A stretch of DNA of 52,802 bases from positions 1 to 52,802 of the forward strand of contig PKUD01000004.1 in assembly GCA_002869695.1 (NCBI GenBank). The letters run 5' to 3'. Both the position numbers and the translations under genes were made by a program. Below are positions 23,250 to 32,266 of this stretch, one piece after another (position 1 is the first letter of the stretch; every line of letters begins with the position of its first letter). This DNA comes from Desulfuromonas sp. Lineage in GTDB: Bacteria; Desulfobacterota; Desulfuromonadia; Desulfuromonadales; Geopsychrobacteraceae. Below the pieces are notes generated by a model, which was not told where the DNA came from, made no database searches, and saw nothing but the letters and a program-made list of their open reading frames with translations.

Positions 23250-24445
23250 GACTCAGTGCCGTCCTTTTCTGTCCGGGCGAGTTGCTCCCGGGCGGCTTGC
23301 TCCACCTGCCGATAGACTTCCGGCAGCGGGGTCCCGGTGGTCCTGCTTAGTTGCCGGCAGTCGCTGAATTCAGGGGTGATGCGAAGCAGTTCCTCTCCGT
23401 CATAGAGCAGCTTGACCGCCGCCCCGCCCAGTGGTGTTGTGACCTGGCCCGGCTGTCGGTGCAACTTGAAGCGGCCGGTGCGGTAACTGCGGATGCCGAT
23501 CGCACTGCTTTCACGCAACACCATGCGGGCCAGCTTGGCTTCCAGGTCGGGTTCGCAGACCATTGTGAGACGGACCCCGGGCCGATTTTTCTTCATCTGG
23601 AGCGGCGTAAAACCGACATCCAGTGCCCCTGCATCCAGCAACCGCTCGAGGAGTTCCCCCATCAGTTCGGGAGACGTGTCATCGATGTGGGTCTCCAGGA
23701 CCTGGACCTGATCCCGCTCCAGGCTGGAGAGTTCCGTTGACCCGAGTATGCCGCGCAGCAGGTTCGGTCGATCGTCAAGTTGCCAGCCGCCGACCCCGTA
23801 GCCGATCTGTTCGACACGTAGCGAAGCCAGAGGGCTGCAGGTTGCGACCTCCGCTGCGATCGCTGCACCGGTGGGCGTGACCAGCTCCTTGTTGATGCCA
23901 CTGTCGCAAATCGGAAAACCACGCAACAGTTCAAGGGTCGCCGGAGCGGGCAGCGGCAATGCGCCATGGGCAGCCGTGCTGATTCCGCGGGAGAGTGGCA
24001 GCGGTGAACAGAGCACCTGCTCGGGGGAGAGCAGGTGCAGGCCGATGGCGGCCCCGACCAGATCGACTATGGCATCGAGGGCTCCGACTTCGTGGAAATG
24101 GACCTCATCGAGCGGGATGCCGTGGACCTTGCTCTCCGCTTCACCGAGGCGTTGGAACAGCCGCCGGGCCAGTCCTTTAGGAATTGGGTGCAACGCGGAC
24201 TGCTCCAGCAGCCGGTCAATATCGCTCCAGCGGCGATGGTGGGTTTGTTCCAAGCAATGGACCACAACCCGACACCCTTCGATGCCATGCCGCTGCTCAC
24301 GAGTGACCTCCAGGCTGTACCCGGAGAGGTTCAGCCTGGCCAGTTCAGCTTCAAGCTGCTGCTGCTCGACGCCGAGGTCGAGCAGCAAGCCGAGAAACAT
24401 GTCGCCGGAGATGCCGGAAAAACAGTCAAGGTAGAGGGTTTTCAT
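23246..24445 (-). CDS. larC: Nickel-pincer cofactor cyclometallase LarC (DUF111)
   Basis: LarC inserts nickel into the dithio-pyridinium precursor of the nickel-pincer nucleotide cofactor, using CTP. The 399-residue protein starts with DCFSGISGDMFLG (about 7-19), has HFHEVGALDAIVDLVGA (about 117-133), KELVTPTGAAI (about 186-196) and HIDDTSPELMGELLERLLDAGALDV with QMKKNRPGVRL in the C-terminal half. It is a single frame, unlike lactobacilli where larC is split by a programmed frameshift. It is 5 bases downstream of larB. No larA (lactate racemase) or larE is in the window. Confidence 0.94.
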   Translation of the reverse strand: MKTLYLDCFSGISGDMFLGLLLDLGVEQQQLEAELARLNLSGYSLEVTREQRHGIEGCRVVVHCLEQTHHRRWSDIDRLLEQSALHPIPKGLARRLFQRLGEAESKVHGIPLDEVHFHEVGALDAIVDLVGAAIGLHLLSPEQVLCSPLPLSRGISTAAHGALPLPAPATLELLRGFPICDSGINKELVTPTGAAIAAEVATCSPLASLRVEQIGYGVGGWQLDDRPNLLRGILGSTELSSLERDQVQVLETHIDDTSPELMGELLERLLDAGALDVGFTPLQMKKNRPGVRLTMVCEPDLEAKLARMVLRESSAIGIRSYRTGRFKLHRQPGQVTTPLGGAAVKLLYDGEELLRITPEFSDCRQLSRTTGTPLPEVYRQVEQAAREQLARTEKDGTES

Positions 24446-24450
24446 CCTGT

Positions 24451-25209
24451 TTATGACGCTCCTGTTTGGTTAATCCGATTTGCCGCGAAGGCGGCACCGA
24501 AGCCGTTGTCTATATTTACCACCGTGACCCCGCTGGCGCAGGAATTAAGCATGCCGAGCAGTGCGGCGATGCCGCCGAAGGCCGCGCCATAGCCAACCGA
24601 GGTCGGGACCGCGATGACCGGGACCGGGACCAGCCCGCCGATCACCGATGGGAGCGCTCCCTCCATCCCGGCGACAACAATGATGACCTTTGCGTCGCGG
24701 AGTTTATCCCCCTGGGCCAGCAGTCGGTGGATTCCGGCAACCCCGACGTCGACCAGTTCCACGACCCGGTTGCCGAGCATCCGCGCGGTGATGACCGCCT
24801 CCCGGGCGACCGGAATGTCCGAGGTTCCGGCGCAGACGACCAGCACTGTCCCTTTACCGTTTTCTTCGATCTGCTGTTGGATCAGGGTCAGGGTACGGGC
24901 ATCCTTGTCATAATCCGCCTGCGGAAAATCTTCGCAGAGCTGATCGGCGTTTTCCGGGCTGAGACGGGTGACCAGGATATTGCCGCCCTTGGCTGCCATG
25001 GCCTTGAGGATGGTTTGCAGCTGTTCAAGGCTTTTGCGCTCTCCGAGCACGATTTCCGGCACGCCCTGACGCAGCTCGCGGTGGTGATCGATGAGGGCCA
25101 CACCGACATCCTCGAAGGGGAGTTGTGACAATCTGGCGATGCCCTCTTCGATAGAGGTCCGGCCATCATGGATGGCCTGCAGCAGGGAGGTGAGATCGTT
25201 CCGGTTCAT
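24451..25209 (-). CDS. larB: Pyridinium-3,5-biscarboxylate mononucleotide synthase LarB
   Basis: LarB carboxylates nicotinic acid adenine dinucleotide and hydrolyses it to the first intermediate of the nickel-pincer cofactor. The 252-residue protein has a PurE-like C-terminal half (VVCAGTSDIPVAREA, about 124-138; VDVGVAGIHRLL; VAGMEGALPSVIGGL, about 179-193; PTSVGYGAAFGG). It keeps Cys224 in LNSCASGV, matching the catalytic Cys known in the Lactiplantibacillus enzyme. It is followed by larC after 5 bases and preceded by an HD-domain gene after 9 bases. Confidence 0.93.
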   Translation of the reverse strand: MNRNDLTSLLQAIHDGRTSIEEGIARLSQLPFEDVGVALIDHHRELRQGVPEIVLGERKSLEQLQTILKAMAAKGGNILVTRLSPENADQLCEDFPQADYDKDARTLTLIQQQIEENGKGTVLVVCAGTSDIPVAREAVITARMLGNRVVELVDVGVAGIHRLLAQGDKLRDAKVIIVVAGMEGALPSVIGGLVPVPVIAVPTSVGYGAAFGGIAALLGMLNSCASGVTVVNIDNGFGAAFAANRINQTGAS

Positions 25210-25218
25210 AGTGTTTCC

Positions 25219-25785
25219 TTACAGGCCGAGATCGTCAGCTATGCCCTGCATGGCTTCCAGGCAGAGATCGCAAAAGTCGGCGATCGGCAGACCGATCAGT
25301 TCACACTCCTTGATGATGTCCCGGTTGGCTCCGGCGGCGAAGGCTTTTTCCTTGATCCGTTTGCGCACCGATTTCGGTTTGACGCTTGAGAGTTTTTTGT
25401 CCGGGTAGACCAATGCGGTGGCGGTAATCAATCCGGTAATGGTTTCCCCGGCAGCCAGGGCATGATGGAAACGGTTGCTGCGCTTTTCGTTGTGAGCGGC
25501 TTCGTTGTGCATGCGGATCGCTTCAATGATCTCTTCGGCGACCCCTTCCTGCCTCAGAATTTGCACCGTCTGATGGGTATGAATAGACAGATCGTCAGCT
25601 GTTGCTTCGGCATCAAGATCGTGCAGCAGCCCGGTCAGACCCCACAGTTCTTCATCTTCGTCAAAATGCCTTGCCAGTCCGCGCATAACCGCTTCACTGG
25701 CAAGGCAGTGTTTTATCATGTTTGGATTGGCAAGGTGTTGTTCGAGCAGCTCCAAAGCTCGCTCGCGGTCGACGCCGTAATTCAT
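25219..25785 (-). CDS. HD-domain protein (predicted phosphohydrolase)
   Basis: The 188-residue protein has the metal-binding HD signature: an early His, HD in GLLHDLDAEAT (about residues 60-70), then His in IHTHQT and a late MHNEAAH. This matches uncharacterised HDIG proteins that hydrolyse phosphate esters. A late CDLC pair lies near residue 175. The frame is open to 25914, but ATG 25785 has GGAGAA about 7 bases upstream and gives the normal N-terminus, so the overlap with TolC is avoided. It precedes larB by 9 bases. Whether it serves nickel-cofactor synthesis or nucleotide clean-up is not known. Confidence 0.82.
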   Translation of the reverse strand: MNYGVDRERALELLEQHLANPNMIKHCLASEAVMRGLARHFDEDEELWGLTGLLHDLDAEATADDLSIHTHQTVQILRQEGVAEEIIEAIRMHNEAAHNEKRSNRFHHALAAGETITGLITATALVYPDKKLSSVKPKSVRKRIKEKAFAAGANRDIIKECELIGLPIADFCDLCLEAMQGIADDLGL

Positions 25786-25822
25786 GGTGTTTTCTCCATG
25801 GTCGAGATAATAACAAAAAAAC

Positions 25823-27088
25823 TCAGTGAAGTGTGTCTCTCTCCAGGACCCGATCCAGAACGGCGGCTTTTTCGTGCAGGTCGTAGCGGGCGTTGACTTC
25901 CTGGTTACGGGCACGGGTTAACAGGAAACGGGCGTCGAGCAGGTCAAAAGTTGTCGCCTGCTGTTGCCGGTAACGGTTTTCGGTGACGCGGTAATTCTCT
26001 TCAGCTTGAGTGACACCGGTTTGTGCTTCGTGTTGCTGCCCCTGGGCGATCTCCAGGTCAGTCAGGGCCGTCTGCAATTGTAACAACAACTCTTCCCGGG
26101 TGTCTTGTAATTCTGCAGCAAGTCGCCGTTTCCTGGAGTCGGCAGCGGCGTTTGCCTTGCGGGTAGCAAAACCGTTGAACAGGTTCCAGCTGGCAGTCAG
26201 CATGATCTTCTGGTCGTCATCGAAGTCGCCGCTGACTGGAGACAGCGAGTCACCGTACTCCTCATGCGCGACGGTCAGGTCGACGCTGGGGAAATTGTCC
26301 CCCCGGACTGTGGAACGGTCATAACCTGCCGCTTCAACCAGTTGCTTCAGAAAATGGAGTTCGCTACGTTGGCTCAGCATTTGCTGGCGCAAAACCTCAA
26401 CTTCGGTCTCTTCCGGTTGGGGGAGTTGAGAGAAATCTTCGAGATCTTGCTCATCGTCGATCGGTTCGCCGGCGAGGCGTTCCAGGCGACGGGCGGCGAT
26501 GCGCAGATTCCCCTTGGCCTGCAGCAAATCCTGCCGTGCCGAGGAGAGATCCACTTCGACCCGGAGCAGGTCGTTGCGGGCGATCAGCCCCTGTTGAAAG
26601 TAGAGTTTGGTGTCTCGGTATTGCCTTTCCAGCAGTTCGACACTTTCGTGGTTGGTCTCGACGGTCCGGGCAGCGCGGAGTTGACTGATATATGCCTGTC
26701 TGGCTTCCAGAACAAGATCGGCTAGCACTGCTTTGAGCTGGTAGCCGGCCGCTGTCGATCGGGCTTCGGCAGCCTTGACCCCGTTGAGGTCAGTCAGACC
26801 GTTAAACAGGTTATAGGATGCGTTAATGCTGAAAACGGAGAACTCTTCTTCCTCCTGCACCGGCGGATCGTTCCTTTTCGTGTAAGCGTAATCGAGATCA
26901 AGGCGGGGGTAAAATGCTGCCCGCGCGGAATCGATTCCGGCGACAGCTTCCTCTTCAGCCGCTTGAAACTGGTCTATCCGCTGATGATTCTTAAGGGTCA
27001 GTTCAACGACATCCTGCATGTCCAAGGCCACGGCGTCGGAAGCCAGCCCCACGGTGACAAGAACGATCAGGAACAACAGCTCTTTCAT
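25823..27088 (-). CDS. TolC-family outer membrane efflux protein
   Basis: The 421-residue protein has a signal peptide (FLIVLVTVGLASDAVA). Two outer membrane efflux repeats follow, each with a strand-forming YNLFNGLTD (about 92-100) or WNLFNGFATRKA (about 300) motif and long heptad-rich helices. It forms the trimeric exit duct of the tripartite pump. ATG 27088 overlaps the RND stop by 4 bases. It is the last gene of the pump operon. An HD-domain gene begins 37 bases after its stop. Confidence 0.93.
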   Translation of the reverse strand: MKELLFLIVLVTVGLASDAVALDMQDVVELTLKNHQRIDQFQAAEEEAVAGIDSARAAFYPRLDLDYAYTKRNDPPVQEEEEFSVFSINASYNLFNGLTDLNGVKAAEARSTAAGYQLKAVLADLVLEARQAYISQLRAARTVETNHESVELLERQYRDTKLYFQQGLIARNDLLRVEVDLSSARQDLLQAKGNLRIAARRLERLAGEPIDDEQDLEDFSQLPQPEETEVEVLRQQMLSQRSELHFLKQLVEAAGYDRSTVRGDNFPSVDLTVAHEEYGDSLSPVSGDFDDDQKIMLTASWNLFNGFATRKANAAADSRKRRLAAELQDTREELLLQLQTALTDLEIAQGQQHEAQTGVTQAEENYRVTENRYRQQQATTFDLLDARFLLTRARNQEVNARYDLHEKAAVLDRVLERDTLH

Positions 27089-30000
27089 TGGCTCGTTTCC
27101 TTTTGCGGCTTGCGCTTTTCGATGCGGATCACAAAGATAAGAATCGCCGGTATGACAAAAATGGTGAAAACTGTCGAAACCGCCAGACCGCCGAGAATGA
27201 CACTGCCAAGGCCACGGTAGAGTTCGGACCCTGCGCCGGGAATCAGCACCAGCGGCAGCATCCCGCAGATGCTGGTGGTGGCGCTCATATAGATCGGTCG
27301 CAGGCGGCTGCGCACGGACTCAAGCACCGCGTCCCTGTGGTCCATGCCGCCGTCGTGAAAGTTGTTAAGCGCTTGATGCACGATCAGGATTGCATTGTTG
27401 ACCACGATACCGATCAGAATGACAAATCCGAGCATTGTCAAAACGTCCATCGGTTGCGTTGCGATGAAAATATTCAGCAGCTTCAGTCCGATAAAACCGC
27501 CGGCCCCGGCCAGCGGTACGGTGAGCATGATGATCAGCGGGTAGATGAAGTTGCCGAACAGGGACGCCATCAGCAGGTAGGCGATCAGAATTGCCAGTAG
27601 AAAATCCCACTGCAGCACCTCGCGGGTCTCCACCAGTTTGTCCGCTGCACCACTCATTTCAACCTGCAGTCCTTCCAGTAGGCCCATTTGCCTGACCTTC
27701 GGGATGGTCTGCTGCTCGATGATCTCCATCGCGGTCTGCAGCGGCATCGACTGCGGCGGCGTGATCTGCAGGGTCACGGTTCGGGACCGTTCCAGGTGGC
27801 GGATCAGAGCCATGCCGGTGGTCTGCTCAAGGCTGGCGAGAGAAGAGACCGGTACCAGTTTGCCCTGCGGGGTCGCCAGGGTGGCTTGGAAAAGATCCTG
27901 CGGGGTCGGAAATTCCTGGTCGGCGGCTTTCAGCACCAGGTCGATCTTCTTTTTGCCTTCCTGTTTGTAGTCACCGATCACCTGACCGTCCATCAGTACG
28001 TCAAGGGCCAGACCCAGATCGCGGCTGCTCATGTTGTTCGCTTTGAGCCGGTCACGGTTCGGAATGATCCGTGCCTCCGGGTAGGTCAGTTCGATCGAAG
28101 GCACTGGGCGGATCTGGCTGCCCTGCAACTCTCCACGGAGCATGCCGAACATGGTTCCGGCTGCGGCAACGATCCGGTTCAGGTCGCTCCCGCTGATGTT
28201 CAGTTTGATCGCCCGGCCTTCGCCGATCCCGGATTCAAAGACACCGGGCTGCAGACTGACGCCGTACATTCCCGGAATGCTGTAGATCAGCCGGGTAAAG
28301 AAGGGGAGCAGATCTCCGGCCCGGTCCCAGTGATCGCTGATCGCGCCGGCGATCATGAAGCCTTCGGAGCCGACGTAGAACATGTTGCGAATCGAGGGAA
28401 CGTTATCGACATCTGCGCCGATGTGGGGGGCGGCCATCGCGTGAAAGCGTTCTCCGATCTCAACCCGTTCGGCGGTTGAGAGGCCGGGTGGAGGGACCAG
28501 GATATTGAGCACCAGATTGCGGTTGCCCTGCGGCAGGTACTCCATCTTCGGAGTCAGCAGATAGGCACTGGCGAAGGCAAAGCCGATCAGCAGGCACAGG
28601 GTGGCAAGACGGGTCAACCAGTTGTGGATCGCCAGTCCGACCATCGCCATCAAAATCGCGGAGATGCGCTGACCGATCCTGTCGAGCAGCGGGAACTGTT
28701 TCTCCACTTTGCCTTCCTTCATGCGGAACAGCCGGTAGGAGAACATCGGAATCACCGAGACCGACACAAACAGGCTGATGCTGACGGCCGCCACCACGGC
28801 GATGGCGATGTCGCGGAACAGTTGTCCCGCTTCCTCCTGAATAAAGACCACCGGCAGGAATACCGCGACCGTGGTAATGGTAGAGGCAAGCACTGCGCCC
28901 CAGACCTCCTTGGCACCGTCCAGTGACGCCGAAAAGGCCTTTTTCCCCATCAGCCGGTGTCGGTCGATGTTTTCTATGACGACAATGGCGTTGTCGACCA
29001 GCATGCCGACGGCAAAGGCGATCCCGGCCAGGCTGACGACATTCAGGTTTCTCCCCAACAGATCGAGAAACATAAAGGTGCCGATGACGCTGATCGGAAT
29101 CGCCGTGGCAACGACAATTGTAGATCGCAGGCTGCGCAGAAATAGCAGCAGAACGCAGACCGCCAGAATGCCGCCGTAGAGAATGTTCTGCTTGATCTGG
29201 TCGATGGCGCCATTGATATAGAAACGCTGGTCGTAGACCCAGTCCAGATACAGGTTTTGTGCGGCCAGTTTGGTCTGGTTCAACCAGAGATACTGTTCCT
29301 CGACCAGGTTGGTCATCTCCAGGATATTGGTGCCGGCTTCAGGACGTACGCCGATGGCGATACCCGGGACACCGTTATGCAGGACCACGGAAGTCTTTTT
29401 GGCGAAGCCGGGACGGACCTCGGCCAGATCGCCGAGCAGAATCCGCTGCTGGCCGGTGGACCGCAGTACCATCTGGCGGATATCTTCAGGGGTTTTGAAT
29501 TCACCGGTGGTACGGATGCGGAAATCCCGGCGGCCCACCCCGAGGGTTCCCGCGGAGATATTGATGTTCTCTCCCTGGATTGCGGTAACGACATCACTGG
29601 TGGTCAACTGGTATGCGGCCAGTTTTTCCGCACGGATAATGATGTGCATCTCGGCTTCGGTGCCGCTGCCGACAAACAGTTCGGACACCCCCTTGACCCG
29701 CTCAAGATGCTGACGAATTTCGTCCTCGAAATAGGTTTTATAGCTCTGAACCGGGTTCTGGTTGCCGTCGCGGGTTTTCAGAATCATCCAGATCACCGGT
29801 GATGCGGTGGCTCCGGAAGCGTTGACCACCGGATTGTCAACTCCGGCCGGGTAGGACGGCACCTCGTTGATCTTGTTGGAGACTCGCAGCAGGGCTTCCT
29901 CAACCCCGGTGCCGACTTTGAAGCGCAGGGTGACGCTGCCCGTGCCGTTACGAGCTTCGCTCTCCATTTCAATCAGATCAGGCAGACCCTTGAGGGTGTT

Positions 30001-30204
30001 CTCCTGCTCTTCAATGATCTCCCGTTCGATTTCGTAGGGAGTTGCCCCGCGCCAGGTGGTCTTGACCTGGATTTCAGGCTCAATAACCGTTGGGCTGAGC
30101 TGGTAGGGCAGCCGGTCCAGGCTGATCAGGCCGAACATCAGGAGCATGATGATTCCGGCCAGGATGGTGACCGGTTTGAGGATGGAAAAACGGATGATAT
30201 CCAT
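27085..30204 (-). CDS. RND family efflux transporter, inner membrane subunit
   Basis: The 1039-residue protein has the AcrB/HAE plan: an N-terminal helix, two large periplasmic loops and twelve membrane helices in two repeats (VVSLAGIAFAVGMLVDNAIVVIEN in helix 4 and MLGFVILIGIVVNNAILIVHQ in helix 10-11). It exports substrates by proton exchange. The helix-4 pair is Asp-Asn (VDN) rather than the Asp-Asp of AcrB, a variant found in many HAE transporters. The substrate cannot be predicted. It lies 63 bases after the MFP and overlaps TolC by 4 bases. Confidence 0.95.
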   Translation of the reverse strand: MDIIRFSILKPVTILAGIIMLLMFGLISLDRLPYQLSPTVIEPEIQVKTTWRGATPYEIEREIIEEQENTLKGLPDLIEMESEARNGTGSVTLRFKVGTGVEEALLRVSNKINEVPSYPAGVDNPVVNASGATASPVIWMILKTRDGNQNPVQSYKTYFEDEIRQHLERVKGVSELFVGSGTEAEMHIIIRAEKLAAYQLTTSDVVTAIQGENINISAGTLGVGRRDFRIRTTGEFKTPEDIRQMVLRSTGQQRILLGDLAEVRPGFAKKTSVVLHNGVPGIAIGVRPEAGTNILEMTNLVEEQYLWLNQTKLAAQNLYLDWVYDQRFYINGAIDQIKQNILYGGILAVCVLLLFLRSLRSTIVVATAIPISVIGTFMFLDLLGRNLNVVSLAGIAFAVGMLVDNAIVVIENIDRHRLMGKKAFSASLDGAKEVWGAVLASTITTVAVFLPVVFIQEEAGQLFRDIAIAVVAAVSISLFVSVSVIPMFSYRLFRMKEGKVEKQFPLLDRIGQRISAILMAMVGLAIHNWLTRLATLCLLIGFAFASAYLLTPKMEYLPQGNRNLVLNILVPPPGLSTAERVEIGERFHAMAAPHIGADVDNVPSIRNMFYVGSEGFMIAGAISDHWDRAGDLLPFFTRLIYSIPGMYGVSLQPGVFESGIGEGRAIKLNISGSDLNRIVAAAGTMFGMLRGELQGSQIRPVPSIELTYPEARIIPNRDRLKANNMSSRDLGLALDVLMDGQVIGDYKQEGKKKIDLVLKAADQEFPTPQDLFQATLATPQGKLVPVSSLASLEQTTGMALIRHLERSRTVTLQITPPQSMPLQTAMEIIEQQTIPKVRQMGLLEGLQVEMSGAADKLVETREVLQWDFLLAILIAYLLMASLFGNFIYPLIIMLTVPLAGAGGFIGLKLLNIFIATQPMDVLTMLGFVILIGIVVNNAILIVHQALNNFHDGGMDHRDAVLESVRSRLRPIYMSATTSICGMLPLVLIPGAGSELYRGLGSVILGGLAVSTVFTIFVIPAILIFVIRIEKRKPQKETSQ

Positions 30205-30267
30205 GCAGTTCCCTTTTGGGCGGTGCCGGGTGGCGGTTCGCCGATGACCTGGCCGCCGCCGTTACCT

Positions 30268-31341
30268 TTACTTGAGTCTGATCGCCTGTCCGTCGCGAAT
30301 TCTTTCGTTGCCCTTAACCACAACCTGCTGACCGTCGGTCAGTCCTTCGCCGTCAACTGCAACCTGCAACCCCCGATACCCCTGGATGGTGACCGGGATC
30401 ATCTTGGCGGTTCCTTCCTCGGCGAGAAACAGGATATCCTGGCCGGACTGTCTGATCAGTGCATCGCGAGGGACCAGCAGGCCGGTTATCTTTTCCCCGG
30501 CGGGGAGCTTGGCCCGGGCCTCCATACCCGCAACCAGCCCGGAATCATTTTTCAGGCGTATCTTTACCGAGAAGGTGCGGGTGGCAATGTCTCCCTGGGG
30601 GACGAAATGGGAAAAGGCCCCCTGGAATTGCCGGTTGCCGCTGCGGATCTCTATCTGCTGTCCTTCTTCCAGGTGGATCAGCAAGCTGTATGGAATGTCA
30701 ACGCTGATTTCAATCTCGCTGTCGTCAGCGAGCAGGGCAATCTGCCCACCCGGCGCCACCCATTCTCCCCGCTCCACGGTTTTCTCCAGCACCAAGCCGC
30801 TGAAAGGGGCGAGGATGGTCGTTTTCCGCTGTTCAAGCATTAATCGGTCCAGGGTCGCGTTGAGGGACTCTGCTTGTTTCTCCAGACCGAGAACCCGGTA
30901 GTAGTTTTCGTCATAAACAACCTCGGCGACCGAGTCTTCCTGGAACAGTGCCGTAATGCGCTGCAGGTCTTTGCGGGCCTTTTCCAGTTCGATCAGCAAC
31001 TGTTGGTAGGCCGCGCGGGTTCCCGTGATTGACGTCTGCAACAGCTCTGTATTCAGTTGCAGCAGGGGGTCACCCATCTGCACCCGTTGTCCCTCTTCAA
31101 ACATGGTCTGCTCGACAATCCCGGCTATCTCGCCAGCAACGCGGGCCGTGCGGACGTAGCGGACCGTACCGACCAGTTCCACCAGAGGCTGAGCCACCCC
31201 CTGTTCGACTGAATCCACAGAGACCAGCATCGGCGGTGGGCCTTGGGCTTTGCCGGACGTTTCAGCGGCCAGAACCTGAAAGGACAGGATGAGACTCAAT
31301 GCCAGGCTCACGATGAGCGGCGAGAACAATCTTCGGTGCAT
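30268..31341 (-). CDS. RND efflux periplasmic adaptor (membrane fusion protein)
   Basis: The 357-residue adaptor has a signal peptide (LIVSLALSLILSFQVLAAE). Two lipoyl half-motifs flank a helical hairpin (GEIAGIVEQTMFEEGQRVQMGDPLLQLN, about 92-119; KTTILAPFSGLVLEK, about 195-210), followed by beta-barrel and membrane-proximal domains. It links the RND pump to TolC. There is no lipobox Cys at the cleavage site. AAGGAGTATGAC precedes ATG 31341. It is the first gene of the pump operon and is preceded by a 195-base gap after the response regulator. Confidence 0.93.
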   Translation of the reverse strand: MHRRLFSPLIVSLALSLILSFQVLAAETSGKAQGPPPMLVSVDSVEQGVAQPLVELVGTVRYVRTARVAGEIAGIVEQTMFEEGQRVQMGDPLLQLNTELLQTSITGTRAAYQQLLIELEKARKDLQRITALFQEDSVAEVVYDENYYRVLGLEKQAESLNATLDRLMLEQRKTTILAPFSGLVLEKTVERGEWVAPGGQIALLADDSEIEISVDIPYSLLIHLEEGQQIEIRSGNRQFQGAFSHFVPQGDIATRTFSVKIRLKNDSGLVAGMEARAKLPAGEKITGLLVPRDALIRQSGQDILFLAEEGTAKMIPVTIQGYRGLQVAVDGEGLTDGQQVVVKGNERIRDGQAIRLK

Positions 31342-31536
31342 GTCATACTCCTTGCCGGTCTGCTTTGTGGTTGCGTTTCCGGGCCTGCAGAACTGTCTTG
31401 CGAAAACAGCAGTTTATCATGTAGCAGAACAAAGCCGAATCATAGCAGAAAGCGACAGGCTGCAAAATGTTAGTTTGATGCAAGATAGAGACCTCTGGGG
31501 GGCGCAGGTTCACGTTGTTGGCCAGGGTGTGCAGGC

Positions 31537-32262
31537 CTAATCCGTTCTGGTGGTGGGGGACGGTTTGCGGATGAACTTATAACCTCTGCCACGGACGGTG
31601 AGAAAATGCTCTGGTCTCGAGGGGTCTTTCTCAAAATATTTGCGCAGCCTGACAATGAAATTGTAGAGGGTGCGGGTTTCGGTGTCCGGGGCCATGCCCC
31701 AGACCGATTCGAGAAGTTCTCCACGGGACAGGATCTGTCCTTCTTTGCGGAAAAAAATCCGGAGCATGCGAAGCTCCAGCTGGGTCAGTTCAAATTCTCC
31801 TCTGGGGGTAGAGGCCAAGCTGTCCGCCAGCTTGATCCGGTTGCTGCCAAAGAGATAGGTGTCCGGCAGGCTGTCGGCCCGTGGCTGCCAGTTGGAGCGC
31901 CTCAGCATGCCGCTGACCCGCAGCAGGAACTCCTTGAGGCTGAACGGTTTGGTCAGGTAGTCGTCGGCGCCCTCACTCAGACCGGCAATCCGATCCTCTT
32001 CTTCTCCGCGCGCTGTCAGCATCAGGATCGGTACCTGATTTTCTGCTTCACGCAGACGGCGGCAGACGTGCAGCCCATTCATTCCCGGCAGCATCACGTC
32101 AAGGACAACCAGAGCACAGTTGTGCGCAGCCAGGTGTTCCAGAGCCGCTTCGCCATTCTCGACATGGGTGACCTGGTAGCCTTCTGCCTGCAGGTTGAAG
32201 ATCAAACCTTCGGCAATATGTGGTTCATCCTCGACCAGCAGAACCGGATAGCACGGCTTCAT
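31537..32262 (-). CDS. OmpR/PhoB-family response regulator
   Basis: The 241-residue protein has a receiver domain (EDEP acidic pocket, Asp55 in VVLDVMLPG, Thr in MLTARG, Lys in LTKPF) and a C-terminal winged helix with ELRMLRIFFRKEGQILSRGELLESVWG and RTLYNFIVRLRKYFEKDP, ending in RGRGYKFIRKP. It begins 4 bases after its kinase. The RND pump lies just downstream on the same strand, so it is the likely regulator of the pump, which is an inference from order alone. Confidence 0.94.
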   Translation of the reverse strand: MKPCYPVLLVEDEPHIAEGLIFNLQAEGYQVTHVENGEAALEHLAAHNCALVVLDVMLPGMNGLHVCRRLREAENQVPILMLTARGEEEDRIAGLSEGADDYLTKPFSLKEFLLRVSGMLRRSNWQPRADSLPDTYLFGSNRIKLADSLASTPRGEFELTQLELRMLRIFFRKEGQILSRGELLESVWGMAPDTETRTLYNFIVRLRKYFEKDPSRPEHFLTVRGRGYKFIRKPSPTTRTD

Positions 32263-32266
32263 CTTG

